Shown here in pieces: positions 8,344-17,733 of a stretch of 64,000 nt of DNA. This DNA comes from CAZTHK01 sp964613215 (GTDB lineage Bacteria; Krumholzibacteriota; Krumholzibacteriia; Krumholzibacteriales; CAZTHK01), in the NCBI GenBank assembly GCA_964613215.1, contig CAZTHK010000014.1, positions 1-64,000 on the forward strand, written 5' to 3'. Within the stretch, counting starts at the first letter, position 1; every line of letters starts with the position of its first letter. Position numbers and translations under genes: made by a program. The notes below the pieces were generated by a model that saw nothing but the letters and a program-made list of their open reading frames with translations, did no database searches and had not been told where the DNA came from.

Positions 8344-11300
8344 TTGAGAGATTATACAATAGATGGTCTTTTGGTGATAGCGATTCTAATGCTGGGGACG
8401 GTATTGCTTGTGCCTGCTTCCGCCGGTGCGGATAATGCCTGCCCCTATTACAGGCTTCAGGTATTGGTTCCCGGAGAGAGTCCTGCTCCCGGTACAGACG
8501 GTGGCAAAACGGGCACCCCCCAGCCTCAGACCGCCGGTGTTCCCTTTCAGGTATTGGTGAGGGCATGCGATTCCAGCTGGCGACTGAGGGATAATGTGAA
8601 CCATGTGATGCAGCTCAGTTCCACCGACAGCAGCGCAGAGCTGCCCGCTCCCACAGCGCTCTGCAACGGGGAGGTTACCCTGGCAGTTACCCTCAACTCA
8701 GAAGGGGACTTTACCGTAACTGCACGGGACATTACCGATTATGAACATATCGAAGGAGTATCATCACTTATTACCGTTCGTCAGAGCGGGGTGCTGGGCG
8801 GGTTCAGTTTTTCCGGTATCGATGAAGACCTTACCGCTGGTGTTCCCCTCCGGGTTACCGTGAATGCGGTGGAGCCGGGAGGTGAAATATACACTGATTT
8901 TTCCGGAGAGGTCAAATTGAGGCAGATTACCAGTTACGGGTATGGACGGATCGAACCGGAGGAAATAGATCTGGAAGATGGTGAATGGAGTGGAAACATT
9001 ACCCTGTACCTGGCTGATGTTAGCACCGGGCAGGATGGCAGGGGGAATTCATTCCTGATGGCCATGCTTCCGGATAATTCCGGGCTGAGGGGCACCAGTC
9101 CCACTTTCAGGGTCTATCCGGGAAATTACTCCAGGCTGCAGATTATACTGCCCGGTCAGGTGCCTGTTCCCGGTACCCCTTCGGGGATATCCGGTTCCAT
9201 CGCTACCCAGGTAGCAGGTTGTGCTTTTCCGGTGGTTATCAGGGCCACCGATCAATACTGGAATCCCCTGGAACCAGCCAGCTCTCCCGCTATCAGGGTG
9301 GGTCTTGAGAGCAGCGACCCGGCTGCTGCCATCACTTCGCCGTACTCTCTGGAAGGACCGGCGGATACCTTCTCGCTCTCTCTGGGATCGGCCGGTATTC
9401 ATACCCTCACCGCAGAGGATTATGATGATTCCTCCATTCTTCCTGTAACCAGCGAAGGTATTAAGGTAATAGGTATTGAGCCCAACTTCGTAATAGATGA
9501 TTTACCCTCCCCGGTTACCGCAGGTGACTCGGTGGAGGTTAGCGTAAGGGTGGTAGATAATCATGGCCATCTGATACCGGAGTATAACGGTCAGGCCATA
9601 CTGGCCGCCAGTACCGGCCCGGGATCTTTCGGGCCGGAGCATATATTGTTCAGCGGTGGCACCTGGACCGGCAATATGGTATTCCGCAGAGCGGTGGATT
9701 TGGTTACCGTCTCATGCTTCGATTATTCTTCCCCACCCAATACAGGAACAAGTAAAGCGTTCAGAGTGAAAGCGGCAGCTATGGCGGGGTTTCAGATTCT
9801 CCTTCCCGGGGAGAGCCCCCGGGGCGGGCTGGATCCTCCGGCAGAGGGCAGTCCGGTTGAACAGACCGCCGGAGCTGTCTTTCCGGTAACGGTAAGGGCG
9901 GTGGACCGGTTCTGGAACCGGGTGCCCGGTGTGGATGACAGTATAAAGGTTGAATGTGATAACGGATATTATCAGATCCCCGAAGAAATTGCAATGGGGG
10001 ACGGATATGTCCGGGTTCCGGTTACCCTGTTTACTTCCGGAATGCACCGTCTCTCTGTATCAGATGTAAGTTCCCGGGAGGTTAATTCTCACCTCTCCTC
10101 CCGGCTTAAGGTGGTCCCGGGTGAGTACAGTAATATTATCCTGCTGCTGCCGGGTCAGCAGCTTCAGCCGGGTAGTGAGAGGGGATTGAAGGGAACTCCC
10201 CTGGATCAGTCGGTAGGCTATCTGTTTACCGTCCGGGCTGTTGCCACCGACAGCTGGTGGAATCCGGTAAACGGGATAAGTGACCTGGTTGCATTTTCAT
10301 CCACCGATACCCTGGCTGAATTTCCTCCTCCCGCCCCTCTGGAGGACGGAAGTTCTGAGATGGAGATACGGCTGGGTTCGGGAGGATATCAGCAGATCAT
10401 TCTCAGTAACCTCACCAGTCCGGGGATTCCGGAATATATGAACCAGGTACGCATGATAAACAACGGTTTTCATATCGAAGCTGAAGTTACTCCGGAGGTG
10501 GTAAGGGCGGGAGAGCCCTTCGTTCTGGAGGCCAGGGTGACTAACGATGCCGGAGCTGTAATGCAGGAGGTGAATTCAACCGCCTCCGTTCTGGCAAGAA
10601 ACTCCTTTACCGCCAGGGAGGGAAGGGGAATTCTGCTGGCCGGGAAGATCCAGTTCAAGCGGGGACGCTGCAGGGTGAGACAGACCTATACCCATGCCGA
10701 ACCGATCATTCTGGAGATCAAGAGCGATTACAGTGATGAACCGGGCGTTACCAATACCCTGGTGGTAAATCCGGGACCTCCGGATGGTATCGACCTCACC
10801 ACCCCCGACTGGGTGGGGGGGAGAAGGAAAGCCCGGATCGTAGCGAAGATTAGCGATCAATTTGATAATGGCATCGCCGCAAGACCGGTGAGTTTTCAGC
10901 TGGTGAAGGGAGGGGGAAGGATATTAGAGAGTGATACCCTGACTGATGATACGGGACTGGCCGGAGCTGTCTTTCTCAGCCCTGAAGATCCGGAAACCGG
11001 TATCATCCGGGCGGTCAGTGACAGTTTCTCCGTGGATGCGGAGATCCGGACCGCTCTGGTCGATCCCGCTCTCCCGGGAGGAATTATTACCAGCTATCCC
11101 AATCCCTTTCATCCTGATGAAGGATCCACCACCATCGCCTACAAGCTGGATGCCGACTCGGAGGTGCTGGTAAGGATATTTACCCTGGCCGGGAGGCTGG
11201 TACTGGAAAAGACCTTTCCACCCGGCCGGGCCGGGGGAGCAGAAGGAATGAATCAGATCAGCTGGGACGGACGCAATGGGGAAGGGCGGATAGTTTCCAG

Positions 11301-11385
11301 CGGGGGTTATATAGCCATGCTGCGGGCGGTGCGCAGCGGTGAGACCATTCACTCCATGCGCAGAAGAATTGCAGTGGTTCGTTGA
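8344..11385 (+). CDS. Large repeat-containing surface protein with FlgD-like C-terminal module
   Basis: A 1013-aa exported protein. Residues 1 to about 28 look like a signal peptide (LLVIAILMLGTVLLVPASAGA). The body consists of Ig-like units. One type begins with an LLPGE/LLPGQ motif, a TxxQTAG segment and an R-A-x-D-x-x-W-N stretch, and recurs at residues 35, 262, 480 and 595. A second type (AG-P-V-V near 150, 378 and 706) is interspersed. Residues about 795-905 resemble an invasin-type (Big-1) domain. The last about 100 residues, from SYPNPFHP to WDGRNGEGR and the C-terminal strand, form the FlgD-like module used as an envelope or secretion tag in FCB bacteria. TTG start with AAGGATGG upstream. 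It probably acts as an adhesin or structural filament; no enzymatic motif is seen. It lies 23 bp before the PorV-like gene. Confidence 0.8.
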   Translation: MRDYTIDGLLVIAILMLGTVLLVPASAGADNACPYYRLQVLVPGESPAPGTDGGKTGTPQPQTAGVPFQVLVRACDSSWRLRDNVNHVMQLSSTDSSAELPAPTALCNGEVTLAVTLNSEGDFTVTARDITDYEHIEGVSSLITVRQSGVLGGFSFSGIDEDLTAGVPLRVTVNAVEPGGEIYTDFSGEVKLRQITSYGYGRIEPEEIDLEDGEWSGNITLYLADVSTGQDGRGNSFLMAMLPDNSGLRGTSPTFRVYPGNYSRLQIILPGQVPVPGTPSGISGSIATQVAGCAFPVVIRATDQYWNPLEPASSPAIRVGLESSDPAAAITSPYSLEGPADTFSLSLGSAGIHTLTAEDYDDSSILPVTSEGIKVIGIEPNFVIDDLPSPVTAGDSVEVSVRVVDNHGHLIPEYNGQAILAASTGPGSFGPEHILFSGGTWTGNMVFRRAVDLVTVSCFDYSSPPNTGTSKAFRVKAAAMAGFQILLPGESPRGGLDPPAEGSPVEQTAGAVFPVTVRAVDRFWNRVPGVDDSIKVECDNGYYQIPEEIAMGDGYVRVPVTLFTSGMHRLSVSDVSSREVNSHLSSRLKVVPGEYSNIILLLPGQQLQPGSERGLKGTPLDQSVGYLFTVRAVATDSWWNPVNGISDLVAFSSTDTLAEFPPPAPLEDGSSEMEIRLGSGGYQQIILSNLTSPGIPEYMNQVRMINNGFHIEAEVTPEVVRAGEPFVLEARVTNDAGAVMQEVNSTASVLARNSFTAREGRGILLAGKIQFKRGRCRVRQTYTHAEPIILEIKSDYSDEPGVTNTLVVNPGPPDGIDLTTPDWVGGRRKARIVAKISDQFDNGIAARPVSFQLVKGGGRILESDTLTDDTGLAGAVFLSPEDPETGIIRAVSDSFSVDAEIRTALVDPALPGGIITSYPNPFHPDEGSTTIAYKLDADSEVLVRIFTLAGRLVLEKTFPPGRAGGAEGMNQISWDGRNGEGRIVSSGGYIAMLRAVRSGETIHSMRRRIAVVR

Positions 11386-11408
11386 TCATTGCCAGGGAGG
11401 CTGTTTAA

Positions 11409-12680
11409 ATGAATTTAGTTATCAGAAGAAATGCAGGAGTTCTGTTGGTATTGCCGGTAGTGCTGTCTCTGGTGATGCTGTGGGTGATTCCAGCCGGAGC
11501 TGAAAGTGAGAGCGGTGGAGTACCGGGGGGATGGCTGTCGTCATACCGGGGAGCCCGGATAACCGGCCTGGGAGGAGCCTTCGTGGCTGTATCCGATGAG
11601 CCGGTAGGGGCCCTGTGGAACCCGGCCGGTCTGTCTCAACTGTTGCGTAACCAGGTCTTCTTCGAAACCGCCCGCTATTTTGAGGGCACCTCCATAAACG
11701 GCTTGAGCCTGGCTGTTCCTTCCGACCGGCTGCCCGATCTGGGAATTACTCTGATATCCCTCCGTTCGGGAGAATTCGAGAGGACCAATCAGTACAATGA
11801 GCATCTGGGCACCTTCCGGGAGAGTGATCTGGCCGTACTTGTTTCGGCATCCAGAAGGCTGCTGCCCTGGATCTCCGTGGGGACCAATATCAAGCTGGCC
11901 AGACAGAGCATAGCTGAATTCAGCGGTACCGGTGCCGGTCTTGATTTCGGAGTGATGCTGGATCTGACTCCCAGACTGAGGGTGGGCGCTTCCCTGCTGA
12001 ATATGGGGGGACCGGCCCTGCAGCTGAGGGATTGCCGGGAAAGGTTTCCCTCCGAGTTCAGGGGAGGTTTCTCTTTCACCGTAATGGAGGGGAGGGGAAT
12101 GATAACCGCAGAGATAGATCACTGTCCCGGATTTGAAACTACCGTCCACGGAGGCGGAGAAATGAATGTCTACCGCAACATGACCCTGAGGTTCGGCTTG
12201 AATGATCTGGATCCCAGCGGAGGCTTCACCTTCGACCTGGATGATCTGGAGCTGAGCTATGGAATGAAAGCCAGTGAACCGGGGATGATGCACTATTTCA
12301 GCATATCCTACCGGTTTGGTGGATTCTTTGCCTCCTCATCTGCCCGGCCTGAGGTATTTTCCCCCCTGGGCAGGAGGCCGTTCACCAGGTTCAAACTGGA
12401 ATCCAGAATAAAGGAGGGAGCCAACCGGTGGAGTTTTACCATCCTGGATAAGGATGGCCGGCTGGTAAAGCAATTCGGAGGCAGTGGAGATCCCCCCGCC
12501 AGGCTGGTATGGGATGGAAAATCCGGTGAGGGGAGACCACTTCCCGATGGCAGGTATCATTACCAGCTGGTAGTAACAGACCGGCAGGGTCGGAAAATAC
12601 CGGGAGAGGGGGGTATGGTGGAGATAGATACCGGGGGGACCGGTTCGGAACTCCCCGTTATTATAAGCAGGGATAATTAA
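11409..12680 (+). CDS. PorV/PorQ-like outer-membrane barrel fused to a FlgD-like domain
   Basis: A 423-aa protein with a signal peptide (LLVLPVVLSLVMLWVIPAGA, residues 12-31). Residues about 45-310 match the PorV/PorQ-like (UPF0164/FadL-related) barrel: the start 'RGARITGLGGAFVAVSDEPVGALWNPAGLSQ' region is diagnostic in its GGAFVAVSD and WNPAGL elements. Residues about 320-415 are a separate FlgD-like Ig module with LVWDGKSGEGRPLPDGRYHY. In Bacteroidetes, PorV shuttles type IX cargo to the cell surface; here the barrel lacks other visible type IX genes, so that role is only inferred. It lies directly between the repeat surface protein, which bears the same kind of C-terminal module, and the TPR protein, suggesting a functional unit. 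Confidence 0.8.
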   Translation: MNLVIRRNAGVLLVLPVVLSLVMLWVIPAGAESESGGVPGGWLSSYRGARITGLGGAFVAVSDEPVGALWNPAGLSQLLRNQVFFETARYFEGTSINGLSLAVPSDRLPDLGITLISLRSGEFERTNQYNEHLGTFRESDLAVLVSASRRLLPWISVGTNIKLARQSIAEFSGTGAGLDFGVMLDLTPRLRVGASLLNMGGPALQLRDCRERFPSEFRGGFSFTVMEGRGMITAEIDHCPGFETTVHGGGEMNVYRNMTLRFGLNDLDPSGGFTFDLDDLELSYGMKASEPGMMHYFSISYRFGGFFASSSARPEVFSPLGRRPFTRFKLESRIKEGANRWSFTILDKDGRLVKQFGGSGDPPARLVWDGKSGEGRPLPDGRYHYQLVVTDRQGRKIPGEGGMVEIDTGGTGSELPVIISRDN

Positions 12681-12739
12681 ATGTTCCTCCGGCATTTCCA
12701 TATGGAAGGAATCACCCCACGATACGAGGTAGAGGATTT

Positions 12740-15700
12740 ATGCGATTATTAAAGCTTATATTCGGCGTAGCAGTGATTGTGTGCCTGGTTGCGGGTTTCT
12801 GGGCAGGGGATACCATATCTGCTTCCGGGGATGGAGAGGTTTCTTCATGGGATCAGGGGGAAGTGTCGAAGTATCCCGGGGAAGAAGTTCTAAGGGCCCT
12901 GCTCTTCTCCGGAGCAAGAAAAGTGATGGCTGGGGATGATTGGAGTGGTGTTATAAGTTCAATGCCGGGAGATGAATTTTCCGGAGAGATTTACCCCGCA
13001 GTCAGATTCCTGGCAGCGGAGATGCATTACCGGGCAGGGCAGTACCAAAAGGCGGCCCGCAATTATGAATTTTCCCTGGAGCACTGCCACGCTTCCACCT
13101 GCCGGGATGACGCTGCTTTTGCATTTATAACCGCTATGGAGGCACGGGGAAATGACCGGGATGCTTCAGAGGAATGGGAGGATTGGCTGGATAGATTCCA
13201 GGAGAGTCCGCTGTTTCCCGAGGCCATGCTGGCCCGGGCCTGGAATGCCCTCCGGAGGGATGGGGGGAAAGAGGGGGAGGAAATTCTGGATGAATTGATT
13301 TCCAGATATCCATGGATGGAGAATGACAACCGGGTATCACTGGCCCGTTCGATAATATTATATAGCAACAGCAAATACAGAAAAGCCTTGGCTTTGCTGG
13401 AAGAACCGCCAGCAGGAGATTTTGAAGAGTGTAGAGCTGGAGATTTTATGCCTTCTCCCCGCAGAGGCAACGGTCCCGGTATATACCCCCTGAATATATC
13501 ATTGTCACAGGATAGAGAAATCCGGGATTTCATGTCCGTAAAAGCAGACGTTTTTCCTCAGATAAGGAGAGGAATGAATACGACCGCGGCGGGGCATTAC
13601 ATCCGTGCACTCTGCCGTATAGAGCTGGGGGATGAATTCGCTGCTGCAGTGGAGCTGAGCCGCCTGGTGGATCATTACCCCCGTCACCCCCTGGCCGGAT
13701 ACGCCTGGTACATAAAGGGAACTATCTTCGACAGCCGGGATGATTTTGCCAGGGCGGCCGGTTGTTTCGGAAAATTGACAGAACGGATGACCAGAGAGGA
13801 TATGGTAAGGAAGGCGGAGTTGATGAAGGCAGTCTCCCTGCTTCAGGGAGGGAGTGAGCAGGAAAGCTGTAAACTGCTCAGAGACTTCGTATCCCGGCAT
13901 GAGGATTCTCCCCTGGCCTCCCGTGCCCAGTTCATGCTGGGGGAGGCCATGTGGAGGCGGGAGGAATACCGGGAGGCAATAGCCGAGTTCAACCGTTACA
14001 TCTCGGGTTTCTACGACCATTATCTGGTTCCGGCCGCTCTATACAGGGTGGGAAGGTGTCTGGATGCCCTGGGACGGCCCCATCAGGCGGTTAGTACATA
14101 TGCTTCCATTGTGTCCGGCTATCCCCTCTCCGGTGTGGCACCGGCCGCGGCCTACCTGGCCGGGGTGAACATACTTGAGCAGGGAAGATTCCAGCAGGCT
14201 GCCTCCTGTTTTCAGTTCGTACTGGACCGTTATGGTGACCACAGAGGAGGGGGAAGATTCGTGTTCGACACTCCTGCTGCCAGCGAGTTGATGGACGCCT
14301 CCATCTGCCTGATGGCGTATTCCTTCTACTGCTCGGGGGACACCGGTCAGCTCACCGGCACGGTTCACCACATACTGGAGAATATGGATCCCGGCGATTC
14401 CATATGGAGAGCCTGTGCCATGCTGATAGATTCTCACGCCCTGGCTTCACGGGGGCACTTTAAGAAGGCCGGGAATCGACTGGAGAGGATAGCCTCCCGT
14501 TATCCCGATCATCATCTGGGTATGACAGCGAAGAGACTGAAAGCCTGGATCTGTTCGGAACAGGGAGAGCTGGCCAGGGCTCTGGACATTGAGAGAAAAA
14601 TTGCCGGACGTTATAGAGCCATGGATAACCGGGAGGGACTGGCTTCCACCCTTATTTCCATAGCCCGGCTTCATTTCAATAACAGGGATTACGGTAAGGC
14701 CATGGAAAGATACCGTGAATTTCTCAGACTCTTCCCCCGGGATGAGCGGATACCCACGGTTAAGTATCAGTCGGGGATATGTTATCTCAGGATGGGAAGA
14801 GGGGGAGATGCGGCGGACATGTGGCAATCCGTGGTGGAAGATACCACCGCTGGCAGGCTGGCTGAAGCTGCCTGGATCAGAGCGGGTGATGTCTATTTTC
14901 AGGCTCATCAGTATGAGCGGGCAAAGCAGTGCTACCTGGGCCTGCTGGAGAACTTCCCCCGGAGTGATGCTGCGGAGGCGGGCATGCTGAGGATTGCTCA
15001 GTGCGAATACAACTCCGGAAATACCCTTCAGGCCCTGAAGGAATTCAAGGAACTGGCACGGAGATACCGCCATTTCCCGGGTTATCCGCAGGCAGTAAAG
15101 GGGATTATACGTTCACTGTATGTTCTGGGGGTGAAGGGGGACAGTTTAGATGCACTGGGAGAACTGGTGGAAAATTATCCCAACAGCTCTCTGGCTTCCC
15201 ATGCCCAGCACAAAATAGCCATGAAGTGGTATCGGCAGGGCCAATACCGGAAGGCGGCAGAGGCATTCAGGAAACTGATGTCGGATTATCCGGACTACCG
15301 GGATGGCGGATCTGTGATTTTATATATGGCCGATTCTTATCTAAACAGCGGACACCGGGAAAAGGCCCGGGAAGCTTACCGTAAGGTAGTAGATTATTTC
15401 CCCCATAGTGATTATGCTTCCCGGGCCCGTTTTCATCTGGCCTCTCTGTTGTATCAGGAGGGTAGGTATTCCGGGGCCATCTCCGGGTTCGAAGAGTTGC
15501 TGGCCAAAGGTCCGGCAGATGATATACATCTGGCGGCATTGTATAACCTGGCCATGTGCCACCAGATAACCGGCCATCCTGAAGAGGCCTGTAAAGCTCT
15601 GGAAGCCTACCGGGATGGTCAGAAGAAGGGGGATCCCAGATCCTCCATGGTGGCCTATCACCTGGGAAAGATATACCGGGCTCTCGGCCGGGCAGCCAGG

Positions 15701-16027
15701 GCGGCCCGGGAATTCGAGAGGGCACTCCGGGAGGGGCCTCCGGAGGAATCCAGGCTGGAGATTCTTTATCTATTCGGCAGATGCATGGAGAAAATGGGAG
15801 AAACCGGTGAGGCCATCGCAGCATACCGTAAATCATTCAAATCGGAAGCGAAGAGGAATTCATTCCGTCTCTCCGCCCTGGCCCGCTACGCCGTACTGTT
15901 CGAGCAGAAGGGGGATTACCGGACCGCCATAGAGGCTTACCGGGATATTATCAGGCATGCCCGGAATCCGGAGGTAATTGTTGCAGCTAAGAAAGAGGTT
16001 TCCAGACTGGAAACAGCAATGAGGTAA
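12740..16027 (+). CDS. Large periplasmic tetratricopeptide-repeat protein
   Basis: A 1095-aa protein with an N-terminal signal or anchor segment (LLKLIFGVAVIVCLVAGFWAG) followed by tetratricopeptide-like helices over nearly the whole chain. Repeats show the usual pattern A-x-x-x-Y-x-x-A-x-x-x-F-x-x-x-L-x-x-x-P (for example YRKAAEAFRKLMSDYPD, KAREAYRKVVDYFPHS, YRTAIEAYRDIIRHARN). Many units are of the outer-membrane-lipoprotein/YbgF type, with P-x-S/D at the helix ends, typical of periplasmic scaffolds. There is no lipobox. It ends 25 bp before exbB, and genes of this type often precede TolQ/ExbB motors, so it is probably a scaffold linking motor and outer-membrane partners. That role is inference. 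Confidence 0.85.
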   Translation: MRLLKLIFGVAVIVCLVAGFWAGDTISASGDGEVSSWDQGEVSKYPGEEVLRALLFSGARKVMAGDDWSGVISSMPGDEFSGEIYPAVRFLAAEMHYRAGQYQKAARNYEFSLEHCHASTCRDDAAFAFITAMEARGNDRDASEEWEDWLDRFQESPLFPEAMLARAWNALRRDGGKEGEEILDELISRYPWMENDNRVSLARSIILYSNSKYRKALALLEEPPAGDFEECRAGDFMPSPRRGNGPGIYPLNISLSQDREIRDFMSVKADVFPQIRRGMNTTAAGHYIRALCRIELGDEFAAAVELSRLVDHYPRHPLAGYAWYIKGTIFDSRDDFARAAGCFGKLTERMTREDMVRKAELMKAVSLLQGGSEQESCKLLRDFVSRHEDSPLASRAQFMLGEAMWRREEYREAIAEFNRYISGFYDHYLVPAALYRVGRCLDALGRPHQAVSTYASIVSGYPLSGVAPAAAYLAGVNILEQGRFQQAASCFQFVLDRYGDHRGGGRFVFDTPAASELMDASICLMAYSFYCSGDTGQLTGTVHHILENMDPGDSIWRACAMLIDSHALASRGHFKKAGNRLERIASRYPDHHLGMTAKRLKAWICSEQGELARALDIERKIAGRYRAMDNREGLASTLISIARLHFNNRDYGKAMERYREFLRLFPRDERIPTVKYQSGICYLRMGRGGDAADMWQSVVEDTTAGRLAEAAWIRAGDVYFQAHQYERAKQCYLGLLENFPRSDAAEAGMLRIAQCEYNSGNTLQALKEFKELARRYRHFPGYPQAVKGIIRSLYVLGVKGDSLDALGELVENYPNSSLASHAQHKIAMKWYRQGQYRKAAEAFRKLMSDYPDYRDGGSVILYMADSYLNSGHREKAREAYRKVVDYFPHSDYASRARFHLASLLYQEGRYSGAISGFEELLAKGPADDIHLAALYNLAMCHQITGHPEEACKALEAYRDGQKKGDPRSSMVAYHLGKIYRALGRAARAAREFERALREGPPEESRLEILYLFGRCMEKMGETGEAIAAYRKSFKSEAKRNSFRLSALARYAVLFEQKGDYRTAIEAYRDIIRHARNPEVIVAAKKEVSRLETAMR

Positions 16028-16052
16028 CTTTAGTTCCAGTAAAGGAGTATCC

Positions 16053-16787
16053 ATGACTTTAGATTTCAGTTGGTTCAGCACCATTGAAAACAGCCCGGTG
16101 TTTTTGATTCTGTCAGGTTGCAGTGTGATCACCCTGGGTATATCCATAGAGAGGATCATCTATTACTACCTCAAACTTGACCGCAGGCCCGATTCCATAA
16201 TTCATTCTGTGCTGGAGAGGATCAGGGCAGGGGATCTCAAGAGGGCCGGGTGGATTTGTGATTCTGCTCGTCATCCCATAGGAATGGTTGCTTCGCAGGT
16301 ATTCAAGAGTGATTCTCCGGATGGAGAACCGGTGGAGGAAAGAATAGGAATAACCCTTAAGGAACAGAAGATGCTTCTGGAAAAAAACCTCGGTCTTCTG
16401 GGAACCATGGCTGCAATCTCCCCCCTGATAGGACTGTTGGGCACCATATGGGGGATAATGAGAGCTTTTCAGGATATGGCTCTGGCCGGTTCGGCTGCTC
16501 CCTCGGTGGTAGCTGCGGGGGTTGCGGAAGCTCTGCTTACCACTGCTGCAGGTATAGTGGTGGCGGTCCCGGCCATAATGCTGTACAACCACTTTTCCGG
16601 GCGGGCTAATATTATTCTTACCGTGTCGGAAAATGGAGCCAGGAGGGTGAAGGCTGCCATGATGGAAAACGGGCCGGGCAATGACTATCCCGGAAGGGGA
16701 AGTGAAATTTCTGAAGATGCAGAGGATTCCGGACGGAGCAATGCGGGGTTGGGAATGGAGTCTTCGGAAATGGTGGGAGCTACATGA
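16053..16787 (+). CDS. exbB: ExbB/TolQ/MotA-family proton channel subunit
   Basis: A 244-aa inner-membrane protein with three transmembrane segments: about 10-32 (VFLILSGCSVITLGIS), about 112-135 (LGLLGTMAAISPLIGLLGTIWG) and about 148-172 (VAEALLTTAAGIVVAVPAIML). The GTIWGIMRAF and AEALLTTAAG motifs are those of the ExbB/TolQ pore helices. It forms the pentameric part of a proton-driven motor with ExbD. AAAGGAG lies 6 nt upstream of the ATG. The C-terminal tail (about 40 residues) is hydrophilic and acidic, longer than in many ExbB. It is followed by two exbD genes and a tonB-like gene in the same direction. Confidence 0.92.
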   Translation: MTLDFSWFSTIENSPVFLILSGCSVITLGISIERIIYYYLKLDRRPDSIIHSVLERIRAGDLKRAGWICDSARHPIGMVASQVFKSDSPDGEPVEERIGITLKEQKMLLEKNLGLLGTMAAISPLIGLLGTIWGIMRAFQDMALAGSAAPSVVAAGVAEALLTTAAGIVVAVPAIMLYNHFSGRANIILTVSENGARRVKAAMMENGPGNDYPGRGSEISEDAEDSGRSNAGLGMESSEMVGAT

Positions 16788-16885
16788 TCGAAGGAACAGC
16801 CGGAGGCAATAGATGGATCAACTCTCCGGTTAATGAAGATGGGCGGCATTATCAGGTCTGAAGGATCACCGGAAAGGAATCAGAT

Positions 16886-17296
16886 ATGTTTTCTGCTAAC
16901 AGAGAGAAAAAGAGGGGGCTCCATTCGGCCAATATGACCCCCCTTATAGATGTTTCCCTGGTACTGGTAGTGATGCTGATGCTGCTTACTCCACTGGCCT
17001 TCGAATCCAGTATCATACTGAGGAAGGGGGAGAAAGGACTGGAGAAGCAGGAGGGGATGGAGGATCAAAAGGTAAGGATAGCCATAGTATCAGAAGACAG
17101 CCTGAAGGTGGAGGGAAAGGATGTCAGCAGGGAAGACCTGGGTAATGTGCTGGAACCGGTTTTTCGAAGAAGGGGATACGGCAGAGTTGAAATTACCTGC
17201 AGAGGAGAGGTATCCCACGGCGCTTTCGTGAATGTTATCGACCAGGCCAGGCTGAGCGGAGCAGCGGGTATTTCCGTAAGGGAGGGGAGCAGATGA
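16886..17296 (+). CDS. exbD: ExbD/TolR-family protein 1
   Basis: A 136-aa protein with a cytoplasmic N-terminus, one transmembrane helix (about 22-40, PLIDVSLVLVVMLMLLTPL) carrying the conserved proton-relay Asp in the ID motif, and a periplasmic domain. GGAAAGGAA lies upstream of the ATG. It follows exbB after about 100 bp without a gene and its stop overlaps the start of the second exbD by 4 nt (ATGA), so the two are translationally coupled. It differs clearly from its neighbour, so this is a paralogous pair rather than a recent duplication. Confidence 0.92.
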   Translation: MFSANREKKRGLHSANMTPLIDVSLVLVVMLMLLTPLAFESSIILRKGEKGLEKQEGMEDQKVRIAIVSEDSLKVEGKDVSREDLGNVLEPVFRRRGYGRVEITCRGEVSHGAFVNVIDQARLSGAAGISVREGSR

Positions 17297-17733
17297 AAAG
17301 ACATACTGTAAAACCAATATCAGAGATGTGGGGAATCAATGTAACTCCAATAATAGATGTAGCCCTGGTCCTGGTTATAATACTGCTGATAACTGCACCC
17401 ATTCTGTCTGTTTCCGGTAATGAGGTAGAACTGCCCGGTGCCAGGACAAGGGGATCGGATGAATCCCCCCTTCTCAAGATTACCCTTACCAGCAATGGAA
17501 TTGCAGAGATAGAGGGGGAGAGTATCCATCTGGGCAATCTTTCCGGACTGATCAGTACCAGGCTGAGTGGTGGTTCAGGAGCTAACACCCTGGTGGTGGT
17601 GCGTGCAGATGCATCCTGTCTTCACAGTGAGGTAAGCAGGCTGCTGGATATAGTCAAGACAGCCGGAGCTTCCCGGATAGCGGTGGCTACCACTCAGATA
17701 GAGAGGGAGGATAAATGGACGCTAAGCTTCTGA
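17293..17733 (+). CDS. exbD: ExbD/TolR-family protein 2
   Basis: A 146-aa second ExbD. The transmembrane helix NVTPIIDVALVLVIILLITA (about 17-36) includes the essential Asp, followed by a periplasmic domain with the family's VELPGA motif. It starts within the stop codon of exbD 1 and overlaps the tonB-like gene by 19 nt. One ExbB with two different ExbD genes recalls the AglR-AglQ-AglS gliding motor of Myxococcus and some TolQR-like secretion motors; which applies here cannot be told from sequence. Confidence 0.92.
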   Translation: MKRHTVKPISEMWGINVTPIIDVALVLVIILLITAPILSVSGNEVELPGARTRGSDESPLLKITLTSNGIAEIEGESIHLGNLSGLISTRLSGGSGANTLVVVRADASCLHSEVSRLLDIVKTAGASRIAVATTQIEREDKWTLSF

